Origin: Lucinisca nassula
Lineage: Eukaryota > Mollusca > Bivalvia > Lucinida > Lucinidae
Assembly: GCA_963580285.1 (NCBI GenBank)
Contig: OY757014.1
Location: forward strand, 99,822,072-99,886,071
DNA length: 64,000 bases
Direction of reading: 5' to 3'
This document shows, piece by piece, positions 20,151 to 32,256 of the stretch. Under the pieces are notes generated by a model. It did not search any database and was not told the DNA's origin. It worked only from the letters and a program-made list of their open reading frames with translations. Both the position numbers and the translations under genes were made by a program. How positions within the stretch are numbered: position 1 is the first letter of the stretch; each line of letters begins with the position of its first letter.

Positions 20151-21050
20151 TGGCGCGCCATCGCGTATACCCGCGCTCTGAAAATCATGTCACAATAAAA
20201 AGGACCAAAAATACTTCTTTTTGACCTAGTGACCCCAAGACATGCCCATGGCCAAAATTTTTTCACCATTGTATTTTACAATTCATTACCTATTGATTTG
20301 ATATGCACCGGCCTCGGTAGCTCTGCGCGTCTGACTGGTGATCAGGAGGACGCGGGTTCGATACCTGCCGGGGTCGGCAACATTCTTTCGTGGAGATTGA
20401 TCATAAAATCTTTTCTACGGTCATTCTCTCCCTTCCGCTGATTCAAGAAGGGCAGTTATCAGTTTCTAGCGAAATAATGTGCACTGTACTGGTTAACCAC
20501 TTAGGTATAAGCCTGCCCAGGAAAAGTGTGGATAGGTAAACTGACCGGCTCAAAAATGACCTAAAATAGTGTTGACTGGGCCGTGAAAATCCAATAAAAA
20601 ATGATTTGACATTCCAATGACTATGGTTGTGCAAAATAGATTTTTGACCCTCGGGCGGGGAAAGGCCCCGATCCCGGGCGAAGGAGTGTGTGTGTGGGGG
20701 GGGGGGGGGGGGGGGCGGCATCAAAATTCAAAATACGTTTCTCCAGTCCTCATCCATAGGGCTGTTGCCTGCGACAGTTTCAAGATTCTAACTCAAACAA
20801 CCTAGGAGGAGTTGTGTTACGATCGAAAAAAAGGACCATCGCATACCCCCGCGTTGTCAGGAAAATCGTGTCACAATAAAAGGACCCAGAATACGTCTTT
20901 TTGACATCTGGCGACCCTCAGACATGCCCCCCTCCCTCCGGGGCAAACTTTTTGCATCATTATATTCTACTCTTCATTACCTTCGATTTGATATGCACCA
21001 TGACTATGACTATGTTTGAAGAAATTGAATTTTAACCATCGGGCCATATC
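20150..21050 (+). repeat. Direct repeat pair, first copy split by SINE-B
   Basis: 20150-20305 plus 20590-20690 match 20825-21050 (shared ATCGCGTATACCCGCG-type start, AATC(A/G)TGTCACAATAAAA, GACCC(C/T)(A/C)AGACATGCCC, GATTTGATATGCAC). A (TG)/(G)n run (20686-20716) separates them. The unit is not recognised. Confidence 0.6.
20306..20598 (+). mobile_element. SINE-B copy
   Basis: The head CCGGCCTCGGTAGCTC plus box B GGTTCGATACC (20356-20366) is tRNA-derived. The body ends GACTGGGCCGTGAAAATCC. It interrupts the repeat at 20150-20690, which gives its limits. The flanks TGATTTGATA and TGATTTGACA are probably its target duplication. Confidence 0.8.
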
Positions 21051-21086
21051 AAAACAGTCAGAGGGTTATTAGAAAGAAAGAAACAA

Positions 21087-21422
<336 letters not shown>

Positions 21423-21570
21423 GCAAGGTACGAATTAACCAAAAAAGGTACGAGTTTACCAAAATAAATATGAGTTGACTTGGTGGGTACGAGTTGACCA
21501 AAGAACAGGTACGAGTTGACCACAAACAGGTACGAGTTCACTAAGGTGCGAATTGACGTAGGTACGAGGG
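21423..21570 (+). repeat. Short minisatellite, GGTACGAGTTGACC units
   Basis: About seven imperfect units of 20-28 bp containing GTACGAGTTGACCA directly follow the microsatellite. Confidence 0.75.
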
Positions 21571-21627
21571 CATTGCTGAATAAAAGCTTGCACCATTATC
21601 TATTACCATTCCAAATATGAACACAAC

Positions 21628-22017
21628 TAGGGCTGGCTAATCGGAGCTGAAAAGATATCGATTATCATTTCCTGCCATTGCGATCGATAATCGATTAGTA
21701 ATCACTGAAGATTTGGTCATACTTTTGCCTGTCTGGCTTTCTGTCTGAGCATGACTCCTACCATATATTGTACTTTGCAATATGTATTTGAACAGACAAA
21801 CCTGAGCAAACAGTGTCGACCCAGATGAGACGCTGCAGAATGCGGCGTCTCATCTTGGTCTGCACTGTTTGCCACTCATACAGCTATTTTAGGCACAACT
21901 TTGGGTAGAAAACTGTACTTATCATATAATCGATTGCAAGCAAATCAGTAATGATAATCTTTTATGTGGAATGTATCGATTGAATAATCGATTATCCGAT
22001 TAATCGTGCCAGCCTTA
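21628..22017 (+). mobile_element. hAT-type MITE carrying a P1 palindrome
   Basis: Ends TAGGGCTGGC and GCCAGCCTTA are flanked by a perfect 8-bp target duplication AACACAAC (21620-21627, 22018-22025), the hAT signature. Subterminal ATCGATTA repeats are rich. The P1 palindrome lies at 21803-21874. A 326-bp relative is at 55928-56253. Confidence 0.88.
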
Positions 22018-22439
22018 AACACAACACATTGTGGATGTCACGGCCTGAGTTTTTAGGCGACATTATATATAAATTAAGAAAAAATAAAGGCAAACCTAAC
22101 TTTTCGGAACAATTTCAGAATATTATCAAACGTTCCAAACGCATTGGATATATAAATTAAATTTTATTCAACAGTCTTCATGCATTGTGTTTGGCCCAAT
22201 CACAGTCAGACATTATGATTTCCTCTTTAATTGCACGCCGGTGGATCGGTTTTCAGACTCCACGATTGCTTTGGCTTAAAGCTATTTATTAGTTGGTCGG
22301 AGCCGGATCTCTGTTGCTTGGTCCAACGGGGTTCAAATGCTGGTTTTCTTTTGCTCCAATGTTCCTATGGCGCTATGTTCAGCACCGGATGGCACGGCGC
22401 GTTTTACTGTCGAGTCCTCATCCTTGTGTCAACTTGGCT

Positions 22440-22652
22440 TTAACCCTTATCTTGCTGTTCACGACAACCCCTATCTTTGGAAACAGTGTAGATCCAGATC
22501 AGATAGCTTCTGAAGAAGCCATCTGATCAGGATCTACACTGTTTGGCATTCAGTTTATGAATTTGTAGCAATAAGTTACATCAAGTAATTTGATTGGTTG
22601 ATAGACAGAAATGGGTGTGGCTTAAATGAATATTCAGCAAGAGAAGGGTTAA
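22440..22652 (+). mobile_element. TTAA MITE with complete P1-type palindrome
   Basis: Ends TTAACCCTTATCTTGCTGTT and AGCAAGAGAAGGGTTAA. The palindrome at 22480-22548 has the centre AGCTTCTGAAGAAGC. It is the intact form of 4539-4727. Confidence 0.8.
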
Positions 22653-22739
22653 TTGTGACTTTGTTCACCGAGTCGATTCACTGATGAGTTAGAAAGAGAA
22701 GTGAAGGCAATGAAAACCTCCATGTGGACCAAACAAATA

Positions 22740-23085
22740 CAGTAGAACTTCGATGGCTCGAACACCGATAGATCGTTTACCATGGCTGAGTCGAACCCAT
22801 TATTGAGCCCCTAGAGAAATCCTGTATATAAGAAAAAGTGGGGATCATTTAAGTGATTTTCGCTTTTTTACTTGCAAATGTATGCTGTGTGTACTCATTA
22901 GAATCGCCTCGATGAGGCGATTCTAATGAGTACACACAACATACATTTTCATAATAGAACACCGAAAAGATGTCAAAAAGGATCTATTTATGCCTCCTGG
23001 CAGTAACCCTAAGTGGCTCGAACTACCCCTATCTCGAACAGATTTTCGAGGTCCCAAAGGTGTTCGAGCCACAGAAGTTCGACTG
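22740..23085 (+). mobile_element. pogo/Tigger-like MITE
   Basis: Starts CAGTAGAACTTCGATGGC and ends with the inverse, ACAGAAGTTCGACTG, flanked by TA on both sides (22738-22739, 23086-23087). A P2-type palindrome (ATTAGAATCGCCTCGATGAG...) sits inside at 22880-22952. No transposase. Confidence 0.75.
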
Positions 23086-23694
23086 TACTTGTTTGAACCA
23101 CAGAGAAAGTGAAGGTGAGGATTGGGATCCAGTAAAATAAACTTAAACCAACGAGTAATTTTTACTGACCATTCCAAGCCAGTTCTTTTGCTGTGATTTC
23201 TTCATGTTTTGTGTTGGTGGTTCTGATTCTTTCCCTAATCATATTATGTTGTTACGTTAATTATTCTGATCCTTCCCCCTTTTTGATTGTTCATATTTAG
23301 TTACGCTAAAATATATCTATTTGTTTTGGATAGCCAACTGGCCATTTTGTGGGAAAGTAACTATCCTTCTGGCTTTCCGCTGTGGGTCTAGTTATTTCAT
23401 GTTTGTGTTTCTTTCCCTTTGGTGTCTGTGATGGGAGGTTTATTGTTTCGATTCCTGATCAGTGCCGTCACTTCTTCGCAGTCTCGTCTCCAGATAACCT
23501 TAATTGCTGATGTAATGTAGGAATATACATATTAACAATATATACTGACCAGAAATAGAAACTATACACAAAATTTTCAAATTGTCTATGGCAAAACATT
23601 TAAATAAAATTTGAATTCCAATTATATAAATTACCATCAGTCGCATCTCTGCTACTGGTTTATTTCATAAAATGTTTAAAGAAAGCTACGATTT

Positions 23695-23880
23695 AACGGG
23701 TAGGGCCAAAGATTCAAATCAAGGGTCAAAATCTTGGTGTTCAAGTTACCATTGAGTCAAACATTTTGTGTCGCGAAACTGATTTTCATTTTCACCAATT
23801 CACGGTGGGTAGCCATAACGGCTCCTTAGTGATCAAATGGCTCAAAACGCCTCCTTCGTGATAAAGCATCGGCTCCTGCG
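23695..23880. mobile_element. Half of the fold-back MITE found at 33950-34840
   Basis: Shares CACGGTGGGTAGCCATAACG, GGCTCCTTAGTGATCAAATG and CGCCTCCTTCGTGATAAAG with that element. Confidence 0.65.
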
Positions 23881-23935
23881 TTGGTATTTTATGTAAACTC
23901 AAGGATGGGAGCCCAACATCACGAAAACTATATAA

Positions 23936-24190
23936 TTTTGACTCCATTGAACCCCACTTTTATATAGTAAAACAGGGGTTTACAGGGTAAACATTATTTT
24001 TCCTATTTCTGCTCCAAAATATAGATTGTGGGTACCCGTTAGAATCGGTTCTAACGAGTACCCACAATCTATATTTTGAGCAGAAATAAGAAAAATATCA
24101 CAATTTTTCGGCTTAAAGTTTCCGTTTTTATGGCGGTAAAGTGTATAAAGCATTTGTATAGGCGTGTTTTCGTAATGTTTCGGTTGATTT
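23936..24190 (+). mobile_element. P2-family MITE
   Basis: Ordered modules: AACCCCACTTTTATATAGT, AAACAGGGGTTTACAGGGT, TTCCTATTTCTGCTCC, core GTTAGAATCGGTTCTAAC, its inverse flank ATCTATATTTTGAGCAG, and a TATAGGCGTGTTTTCGTAAT end. Its core is shortened relative to 9566-9625. Confidence 0.75.
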
Positions 24191-25184
24191 GTTGGCAAAA
24201 AAAAAAAGAGCAAGTTAATATCAATATGTATTGTACGGAACCCTATATGTAGCAGGCATAGTAGTAGTAGTCAGCATATGTTATTTAATATGGCATATTT
24301 CTGCTGGGATCCTGCAGTTCATGTCGTGTGTCTATTTTTGTACCAACACATGCAGCATTTATAGCAAAATTGTTACTGTTTAAAAAACTTCAAGATGAAA
24401 TGCCAGTCATTGACTGCTTGCTTATGCTATGTTCTTTCAAAAACCGAATTGAATGTTATTCCTTTCTCGAACATATATCGTATTTAATGCAGTTTATCGA
24501 CCTGTTATAGAATTCCTGCAGGAACGGATTCTTTGTGATCGACCGCAAATAGACGTTTCTATGGCACGGTTTTAAATGTGGTCATTTGGCACCGGATCTT
24601 AGGCGATTATTATAATACGCAATGTATGAAAGTTTGTCTATTGGAACAAATCCGTATTCTAGCATTAATAATTTCGTTTTATCCATTGGAAATAGTAGTG
24701 AAGGCAATGATCGGGAATCGATAAAATTAACCCACAGCTCCCATCAGAGACACCAAAGGGAAAGAAACACAAACATAAAACAGCTAGACCCTAATGGAAA
24801 CATCAATAGCAGAAAGCCAAAAGGACAGTTGCTTTACCACAAAACGGCCAATTGGCTATCCAATACAAAATCACACAAGCAATACAACCCTATTTTGGCG
24901 GTGAAGTAAATTCAGACAAAGAAAGCTGATTTCTAAAACAGATGTTGGTACTAAATGGCGTTTGATTGTCGCCTGATAGTGGTTGGTAACGAGTAATATT
25001 CATATTTATCCGTATATGCCTGCGTTGTGGGTGTTCGTTAGAGCCGCTTCGCGGACCGGTTCTAATGAGTGCCCATGTCATGGTTCTTTTGGGGATTGGT
25101 GGTTTAAAATTGGTTTTCCCCAGTGAACTCTGACCAAATTAGACCTTAAAATGGGATCTAGCATCGATCTTTTTATTTGGGTTT
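24191..25184. other. Repeat arm plus unassigned sequence with a P2 core trace
   Basis: 24698-24890 is the right arm noted above. GTTCGTTAGAGCCGCTTCGC at about 25030 with its inverse is a P2 core palindrome. No host exon was recognised. Confidence 0.45.
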
Positions 25185-25380
25185 AACGGCCTTTTCAAGA
25201 ATATTTCACGTATATCGACCCGATGATTCGCCAGAGGTGGATGCAAACGGAGAACCCGAGAAAACAACAAAAAGTCATCAATTAACAGAACATGTCTTTC
25301 CCAATGTAAACCAAGCCAGGGTGGGAGCCCTAACGATTAAGAGGCAGCGGCCTTAACCACTTTGTCATGGAGGCCGTTTG
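25185..25380 (-). mobile_element. SINE-D copy
   Basis: Minus strand: decayed tRNA-like head (CATGACAAAGTGGTTAAGG), then a body with CAGAGGTGGATGCAAAC-type blocks and a GGCCGTTAAACCC end. Homologous to 55105-55355. Confidence 0.65.
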
Positions 25381-26519
25381 AATTTGGCATTGGGAGGAGA
25401 GATAAGTCTTGATCATTAAGTTTCGATTCTGAGACCGTTGATATTTTGAACTCGTGGTAAACGTTTTGTAATCTTCCATGCTATTTCTTAGCATTTGCGA
25501 TGAATAACGGCATCTTTAAGTTTTGGCGAGGAAAAATACTCCGCTTGCTAGAAAGGGGGTGGGGGGGTGGAGGGCTGCCCATTTGGGGGTATTCTGGCCT
25601 TGTACCAAATCTTTTTTTTTTTTTTTTTTTTTTGCAGGTAAACAGCATAACATGTGTACATTATTATGGCATACCTCTGGTCGCGCGCAAGGTTGAGTTT
25701 TTTTCGAGCTACAGGCCTTTAAAAGTGGGTGGGGTAGCTTTACATGACACTGTAGTGTATTTTGAAAGTTAACTTTAGTTATCACCCATGTGCTGTTTCA
25801 CTGCAATTTGTTCTTAGGTAGACTGAAGGATGTCTGATGTGATGTTTAGAAACATTTTTCGAAACAAAATTGCGACTTAGGAAGATCAAATGCATTTTTT
25901 TAACATCAAGGGATTTTTCCTTATTTTTAATCATAATCATTAAATATTTTGAAGTTACTGGTAATGTAGGAGGCAAGCAATGATGATTCCTTCACAACAG
26001 TATCATTTTTATCAACACAATTGATAGCAATGTAGAACTGGTTGACTTTAGCTACATTTCATGGTTCAGTGAACACAGAATGGGAAATGGGTGGGGTAAT
26101 TCAGATTGCGAGTTTAGTTACTATTCAACCACCATACCAATACACAAAAATCGTATTGTTACAATAATGGAGTGTGAGATTATTCATTTATCTGTCTGAT
26201 ATATTTATTTTCAAAGATATAGTAGTTTCAGAACAAAATACAATAATGGGTCGTCACCCAACTTGGTATATGCATTGATGATGGGGATACCTGAAACGGG
26301 CTTTTCATTTGTCACACGTAGTCAATCGTAACGAGAATAATCTGTCTCCGAAACCTGATAAATGTTTTACGCTTTTATATCTGCGTTTGGAAGCAGGTCT
26401 GTGAGCTCCAAAAAAAATTAACAGTAGGCACCAGACCCATTCATTTTATATCATTTGTTTTCGGTTGCTGATTTTGCACCCTCAGATGTATCTGGACAGC
26501 TGTTAGTTTCAGTGCCATC

Positions 26520-27335
26520 TGCTCTATAAACCCCACTCAGACATAGCTTTGCAAAAGAAAGCTTCATCTTACATATTCTATAACCCCCTTTAGGCACTGC
26601 TGTACAGCCTTCAGATATATGTATATACCTATAAGCTTCAGTGCAGCCTGTTCTATAACCTTCTTTTTTGGAATAGTATTTGGAAGCTTCATATACATCT
26701 CATCACTCATTTCTCCCTTCGTTAGTGTTTAGAGCTCTCAGTGCTATCTTTCCATCTAATCCATCATAAAACCTTCTATTGGATATATTGTTGTAGCCTC
26801 GGCAGTAGCTTTATACACGGTAGCTTCTTTTCAAACTCTTCTTTATTCCTCTCTTGGGTATTGTCTGGTATCACAAATGGTACCTTTAGCTAATTTACAT
26901 ATATTCTATGACCCTCTCTTGGGTTATATGTTGCAGCCTCAGATGTACATTATCATCATGTAGCTTCTGTCCTACTGTTCTATAACCCTTTCTTGGGTAG
27001 TGTTTAGTAACCACAGATGTACATTAACACCCTTTAGCTTCTTCAAATCTCTTCTATAACCCTCTATTGGGTGGTATTTTGTAACCAAAGATGTACCTTA
27101 ACAACCTTTTAAGGCTTAATCTCTTATATAAACCTCTCGTGGATAGTATTTTGTAACCTCAGATGGATCTTAACACCCTACAATCTATAACCCTCTTTTG
27201 GGTAGTATTTTGTAAGCAACCTCAGATGTATCCTAACACCCTACAATCTATAACCCTCTTTTGGGTAGTAATTTGTAACCTCTGATGTATCTTAACATCC
27301 TACAAATCTATAGCCCTATTTTGGGTAGGGGTTTG
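26520..27335 (+). repeat. Decaying minisatellite, ~58-75-bp units
   Basis: Units carry CTATAACCCTC(T/)TTTGGGTAG, TTTTGTAACCTCAGATGTA and TTAACACCCTAC. Those at 27170-27330 are nearly identical, and those towards 26520 are progressively scrambled. Confidence 0.8.
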
Positions 27336-27566
27336 TTTCGAGTTGAACTCACATTCAGTTGAGGGTTCAGTAAGACTACCGGGCCCATCTCATGTCAAGT
27401 CTACATGACAGAACATCTGTTAAATAAATCTCGTGCATGGTTTTGATGTAAGGTGGTTGAATAGTAAGTAACTGAGTTTACAATCGGATTACCCCACCCA
27501 TTTGCAATTTTGTGTTCACTGAACCATCAATTCATCCGGTTCCACACTGCTACCAGTTGTACTGAT

Positions 27567-29446
27567 ACAAGAAAGCAGTCTGAGGGACAGCCAAATCCCC
27601 CGCCGCACATTGTATCAAGGCTCAACCTTGTGACCTTCACCTGTGACCTTGACCTTGAGTTGGCATGGTTTATTTATGGGTTCTGCCGATCGGTCACTGT
27701 GGGGGTATATTTCACAAAAAGTTTTATGAAAATCCTTCCAGAGGTAAAGGATATATGGGACGGACACCAAATTCTAAGTTTCATATTCGTGACCTTCACC
27801 TGTGACCTTGACCTTGAGTTGGCATGGTTTATTTATAGGTTCTGCACATCAGCTCACTGAGGGGGATATTTGACGACAGTTTAATGAAAATCATTCTAGG
27901 GGTAAAGGAAATACGGAACGGACACAAAATTCAAAGTTTCAAACTCATGACCTTCAACTGTGACCTTGACATTGAGTCGGCATGGTTTATTTAAGTGTTC
28001 TTCACATCAGCTCACTGAGGGGGGACATTTGACCAACGATTAATTAAAATCCTTTGAAGGGTAAATGAGATATGGAACCGACACAAAATTCAAAGTTTCA
28101 AACTCGTGACCTTCCAATGTGACCATGACCTGGTGTCAGCATGATTCATTTTAGGGCTCTGCACATGAGCTCACTGAGGGGGACAATTGACCGAAGTATG
28201 AAAATCCTTTGAGGGGTAAAGGAGTTATGGAACGGACACAAAATTCAAAGTTTTAAACTCGTGACTTCAAATGTGACCTTGACCTTGAGTCGGCATGGTT
28301 CATTTTTGGGTTGTGCACATCAGCTCTCTCAGGGGATAATTGACAAAAGTTTAACGAGAATCCTTGCAGGGGTAAATGAGATATGGAATGGACACAAAAT
28401 TCAGAGTTTCAAACTCTTGACCTTCAAATGTGACCTTGACCTTGAGTCGGCATGGTTTATTTATGGGTTCTGCACATCAGCTCACTGAAAAGAATATTTG
28501 ACCAAAGTTTAATGAAAATCCTTCCAAGGATAAAGTGATATGGAATGGACACAAAATTCAAAGTTTCAAACTCAAGACCTTCAACTGTGACCTTGACATT
28601 GAGTCGGAGTGGTTTATTTATGTGTTCTTCACATCAGCTCACTGAGGTGGGGGGACATTTGACTAATGATTAATTAAAATCATTTGAAGGGTAAATGAGA
28701 TATGGAACCGACACAAAATTCAAAGTTTCAAACTCGTGACCTTCCAATGTGACCTTGATCTGGTGTCAGCATGATTCATTTATGGGCTCTGCACATGAGC
28801 TCACTGAGGGGGACAATTGACCGAAGTTTAATGAAAATCCTTTGAGGGGTAAAGGAGTTATGGAACGGACACAAAATTCAAAGTTTTAAACTCGTGACCT
28901 TCAAAGGTGACCTTGACCTTGAGTCGGCATGGTTCATTTTTGGGTTGTGCACATCAGCTCACTCAGGGGATAATTGACCAAAGTTTAACGAGAATCCTTG
29001 CAGGGGTAAATGAGATATGGAATGGACACAAAATTCAAAGTTTCAAACTCTTGACCTTCTAATGTGACCTTGACCTTGAGTCGGCATGGTTCATTTATGG
29101 GTTCTGCACATCAGCTCGCTGAAAAGACTATTTGACTAAAGATTAATGAAAATCCTTCCAAGGGTAAAGAGATATGGAACGGACACAAAAATTCAAAGTT
29201 TCAAACTCTTGACCTTCAACTGTGACCTTCACCTTGAGTCGGCATGGTTCATTTATGGGTTCTGCACATCAACTCACTGAGACAAATAATTGACAAAAGT
29301 TTAATGAAAATCTATCAAAGGGTTCAGGAGATATGGAGTGGACAAGAAAGTGTTACTGACAGACAGACGGACGGACGGACCTGCCCGGACGGATGGACAG
29401 ACGAAGGCCATTCCTATATTCCCCTCTGCTTCACAGCGGGGATTTA
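27567..29446 (+). mobile_element. Helentron-like (pearl-type) element with exact boundaries
   Basis: Left end ACAAGAAAGCAGTCTGAGGG and CCAAATCCCCCGCCGC. Right end (ACGG)n at 29363-29380, then a CCCCTCTGCTTCACAGCGGGG-type hairpin and ATTT. Both junctions are fixed by comparison with the uninterrupted left arm of the surrounding inverted repeat (about 26013-26020). It has no coding capacity. Confidence 0.85.
27606..29340 (+). repeat. Core tandem array of the HLE, ~158-bp unit, 11 copies
   Basis: GTGACCTTGACCTTGAGTCG-type blocks recur at about 27631, 27791, 27949, 28108, 28263, 28431, 28579, 28738, 28896, 29053 and 29213. Each unit also has GGTTCTGCACATCAGCTCAC and GGACACAAAATTCAAAGTTT. A ~630-bp higher-order duplication is visible (27949 on against 28579 on). 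Confidence 0.92.
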
Positions 29447-29872
29447 AAAAATGATACTGTTATTAAAGACTCATCATTGGTTTCCTCCCATATTACCAGA
29501 AACTTTAAAAATTTTAATGATTAAGGTTAAAAATAAGTAAAAATATCTTAGCGTTTGGAAACAGCAGTTAATCTTCCTAAGTTGCAATATTGTGTCGAAA
29601 AATATTTCTAAACATCACTTCAGACATCCTTCAGTCTACCTAAGAACAAATTGCAGTGAAACAGCACATATGTAATAACCAGAGTTAACTTTCAAAATAC
29701 ACTACAGTGTCATGCTAAGTTACCCCGCCCACTTTTAAAGGCCTCTAGCTCGAAAAATACCCAGCCTTACTCGCGACCAGAGGTATGCCATAATAAAGTA
29801 CACATGTTGTGCTGTTTACCTGCAAAAAATAAAAATATTTGGTACAAGGCCAGAATACCCCCAAATGGGCAA

Positions 29873-32025
29873 CACGCTGTTTTCTGTAGCAAAGGAAGGA
29901 ATCTATCCATTTGAGAGTCTTTCCTCCAATTCCATTACCAAATAATTTGGATCTAAGTAGTTCATGAGAAGGGGTGTCAATAGCCTTCTCGAAATCAAGA
30001 ATAAATGTTTCCACCTGTCCCCCTTTGTCCAAGATTTTTGCCCAATCATTAATAACCGTGCTCAACTGAGTTTCGCAACTATGCCTTTTCCGAAATACAT
30101 GTTGTCTGTCTGACAAAAGTTTATGTTCATCCAAGTGGGCCATGATGTTTGAGCAGACTATGTGTTCAAGCAATTTACATAGAACACATGTCAGTGACAC
30201 CGGGCGATAATTACGAGCAAGAGCCCTGTCTCCTTTTTTTGAAAAGTGGACAGATGTTCGCTAGGAGCCATTCTTTGGGAATTTCACCCGTATCGAGAGA
30301 TTGTTGGAAAAGATGAGCAAAAACTGGACCTAACTCGTTGCTAGTTCCTTCAGGACTCTAGGATGAAGCTCATCAGGCCCTAAAGCTTTAGACGGGTTCA
30401 ATCCTTTAAGTAACTTGATCACTCCCGCCGAGGATACAACAATACTTTCCATGAAGGGGGTCGATCTTCCAGTCAATGGAACCTCGTTGAACTCAGTTTT
30501 ATTAAATGCATCATTTAATTGACCAACCAATTCTTCTGCCCTTTCAGAGTCCGATTCCGCAACCCCGTTCCCTCCTCTTTTATTAAGGGGTGGGATACCT
30601 TGCCTATCTTTCTTCTGGCTATCGATATGTCTGTAGAAGTCTCTGGGATTTGCCTTTACATCACCTACCAAGTTATTTACATACAGATCATGCTGGTTTT
30701 TGATGTCATTTTTAATTTCTCGTCTCAAGTTTTCAATTTTTGCTCTGAGTTTACCACTTCCCAACTTTTTTGCCTTAGCATGAATCTTATTTCGCTTCCG
30801 AATTTTTCTTCTCATTTCTGGTGTGATCCAAGGAATTGAAGATACAGACCTGCTAGTTTTTGAGGGGATATGATTTTCGGATGAAGCTTCAATGAAAGAC
30901 TTTATCAAATCAAAGTTCTCCTGGACAGACCGAGCGTCTGAATGACCATTAAAGTATTTCTCTCTTGCAAATTTTAGGGCATCCTTCCTCATGGTTTCAG
31001 AGTCACCCTTTTGATATAAGTACACCTTTCTACGAGGTTTCTTTATAGGTGGTATGAAGATTTTCAAAAATCCAGAGACAATATCATGATCAATTAGTTT
31101 GTCCGGGGATTGAATATCCCCAAACTGTCCTGGCAAAGTTGTAAGAATCAAATCCAAAGTGTTCCTATCTCGAGTAGGGAAGTCAACAACCTGTTCCGTG
31201 CCATGATCATTCATGATGTCAACCAACATTTGTCCTTCTGACGGACTCAGCATCGTGCCTTGTTTGCTGAGCCTATCTGGCCAAACAATCTGTCTGAAGT
31301 TGAAGTTACCTAGGACATGTACTGCAGGAAGTTTTTTACCCTTAATCTGAGACTTAATGCCATCAAGCTGATCTTTAAATAACTGAAAGTTTTCGACTGT
31401 GTCGTTAGGTGGTCGATACCAACTTGCAATAAAGTGGGAAGTTTTGTTTGCAAAAACCTTAACCCAAACTGATTCTGAGTCGTTTTCCAGTTCCATGAAT
31501 GGCATATGAGAGATGTCTCTATGAACGAGCAACATCACCCCGCCGCCATGAGTGTTTCTATTTTTTTTCTGTAGACACTGTATTCGCAAGTTTCAGGGAA
31601 AAGCTCCGAAGTAATAATTGAACTGTCAATCTTAGTTTACTGAATAGCCACAATATGTGGTTGGTGAGTATCAAGGAAAGCTGAAAGTTCAAGTATTTTG
31701 CCTCTTAAATCGTTAATATTTATACTGCAAAGTTTCAAACCTTTTACAAAATTCGGCTTTTTCGTGTCAATAGTCGGAGATTTAACTCCTTTTTCCTTTG
31801 GCAGAGGGTCAAATTTCTTTCTTTCTTCCAGTCCTATAGGTTCGCTGAAGAACGAGTAAGAAAAGTTAAGACCCTCACACTTTGGGCATATCCATGAACA
31901 ACTCGAGTTTACCAGTTTTCCATACTCGGCATCTGAAAGGAAAGCGCAATTCGTGTGAATCCACATTTCACACTGGTCACACTGAACGGCCTTATGAACA
32001 GTCGCGCAAAACGAACGAGAGCCTG
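29873..32025 (-). pseudogene. Non-LTR retrotransposon (LINE) ORF2, broken and 3'-truncated
   Basis: Minus strand, in order: a PHD-like zinc finger (CDQCEMWIHTNC...WICPKC, about 31890-32010); an APE-type endonuclease from KLCSININDLRGK (with HGGGVMLLVHRD, SWYRPPN and LIDHD); and a reverse transcriptase with RNYRPVSLT and LDFEKAIDT (motif A). Defects: a stop at 31637-31639, a frameshift in the A-run near 31565, a frameshift near 30250-30330, and GDFN changed to GNFN in the endonuclease. The frame ends at CYRKQRV, before motif C, exactly where the 25576-29871 element begins. The domain order resembles the jockey/CR1 group of LINEs. Loss of the 3' end is unusual for LINEs and implies a later event. 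Confidence 0.9.
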
Positions 32026-32256
32026 TATTTCATGAATAGTTGTGATATCGATGTCTAAGTTTTTGCAGTCAAGAAGAATCACTAAGGTTTGGGTGCCCGC
32101 ATATACTAAAAAGTCACTAAGGTGTAGGTGCCAAAATCACTCAGGAGTCGTTTCAGGTTTTGTCATCTTCTTTGTTATAATACTAGGATTTGAGTTCAAA
32201 CTTGACTACTGGAAACATACAAAATGACCTTAATAATCATGGTATGCTTTCTATAT
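32026..32256. other. Unassigned short spacer
   Basis: Between the LINE and the next HLE; nothing was recognised. Confidence 0.3.

Larger units (their letters stand above)
23310..24890. repeat. Inverted repeat arms 23310-23480 and 24698-24890
   Basis: TTGGATAGCCAACTGGCC and TGTTTGTGTTTCTTTCCCTT in the left arm recur inverted in the right arm. The family also shows traces at 48500-48540 (GGATGGCCTGTTGGCC). The interior holds a fold-back half (23695-23880) and a P2 MITE (23936-24190). The small open frames in the arms are not convincing genes. Confidence 0.6.
25576..29871. mobile_element. Long-inverted-repeat (fold-back-like) element, about 4.3 kb
   Basis: The left arm is 25576-26135. The right arm, inverted, is 27447-27566 plus 29447-29871, interrupted by an HLE. 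Outer ends read TGCCCATTTGGGGGTATTCT. Arms share GGTAAACAGCATAACATG, TGTAGTGTATTTTGAAAG and GGGTGGGGTAAT blocks and are clearly diverged, so the element is old. The 1.3-kb centre has no transposase. It cuts off the LINE at 29873. No target duplication could be fixed. Confidence 0.7.

Noticed and set aside
27510..29447. Repeated frames with DLDLELAWFIY peptides
   Set aside because: Artefact of the ~158-bp array; units differ by indels that ignore reading frame.
30519..30839. 106-codon plus-strand frame
   Set aside because: It is antisense to the LINE ORF, which has clear domain homology.
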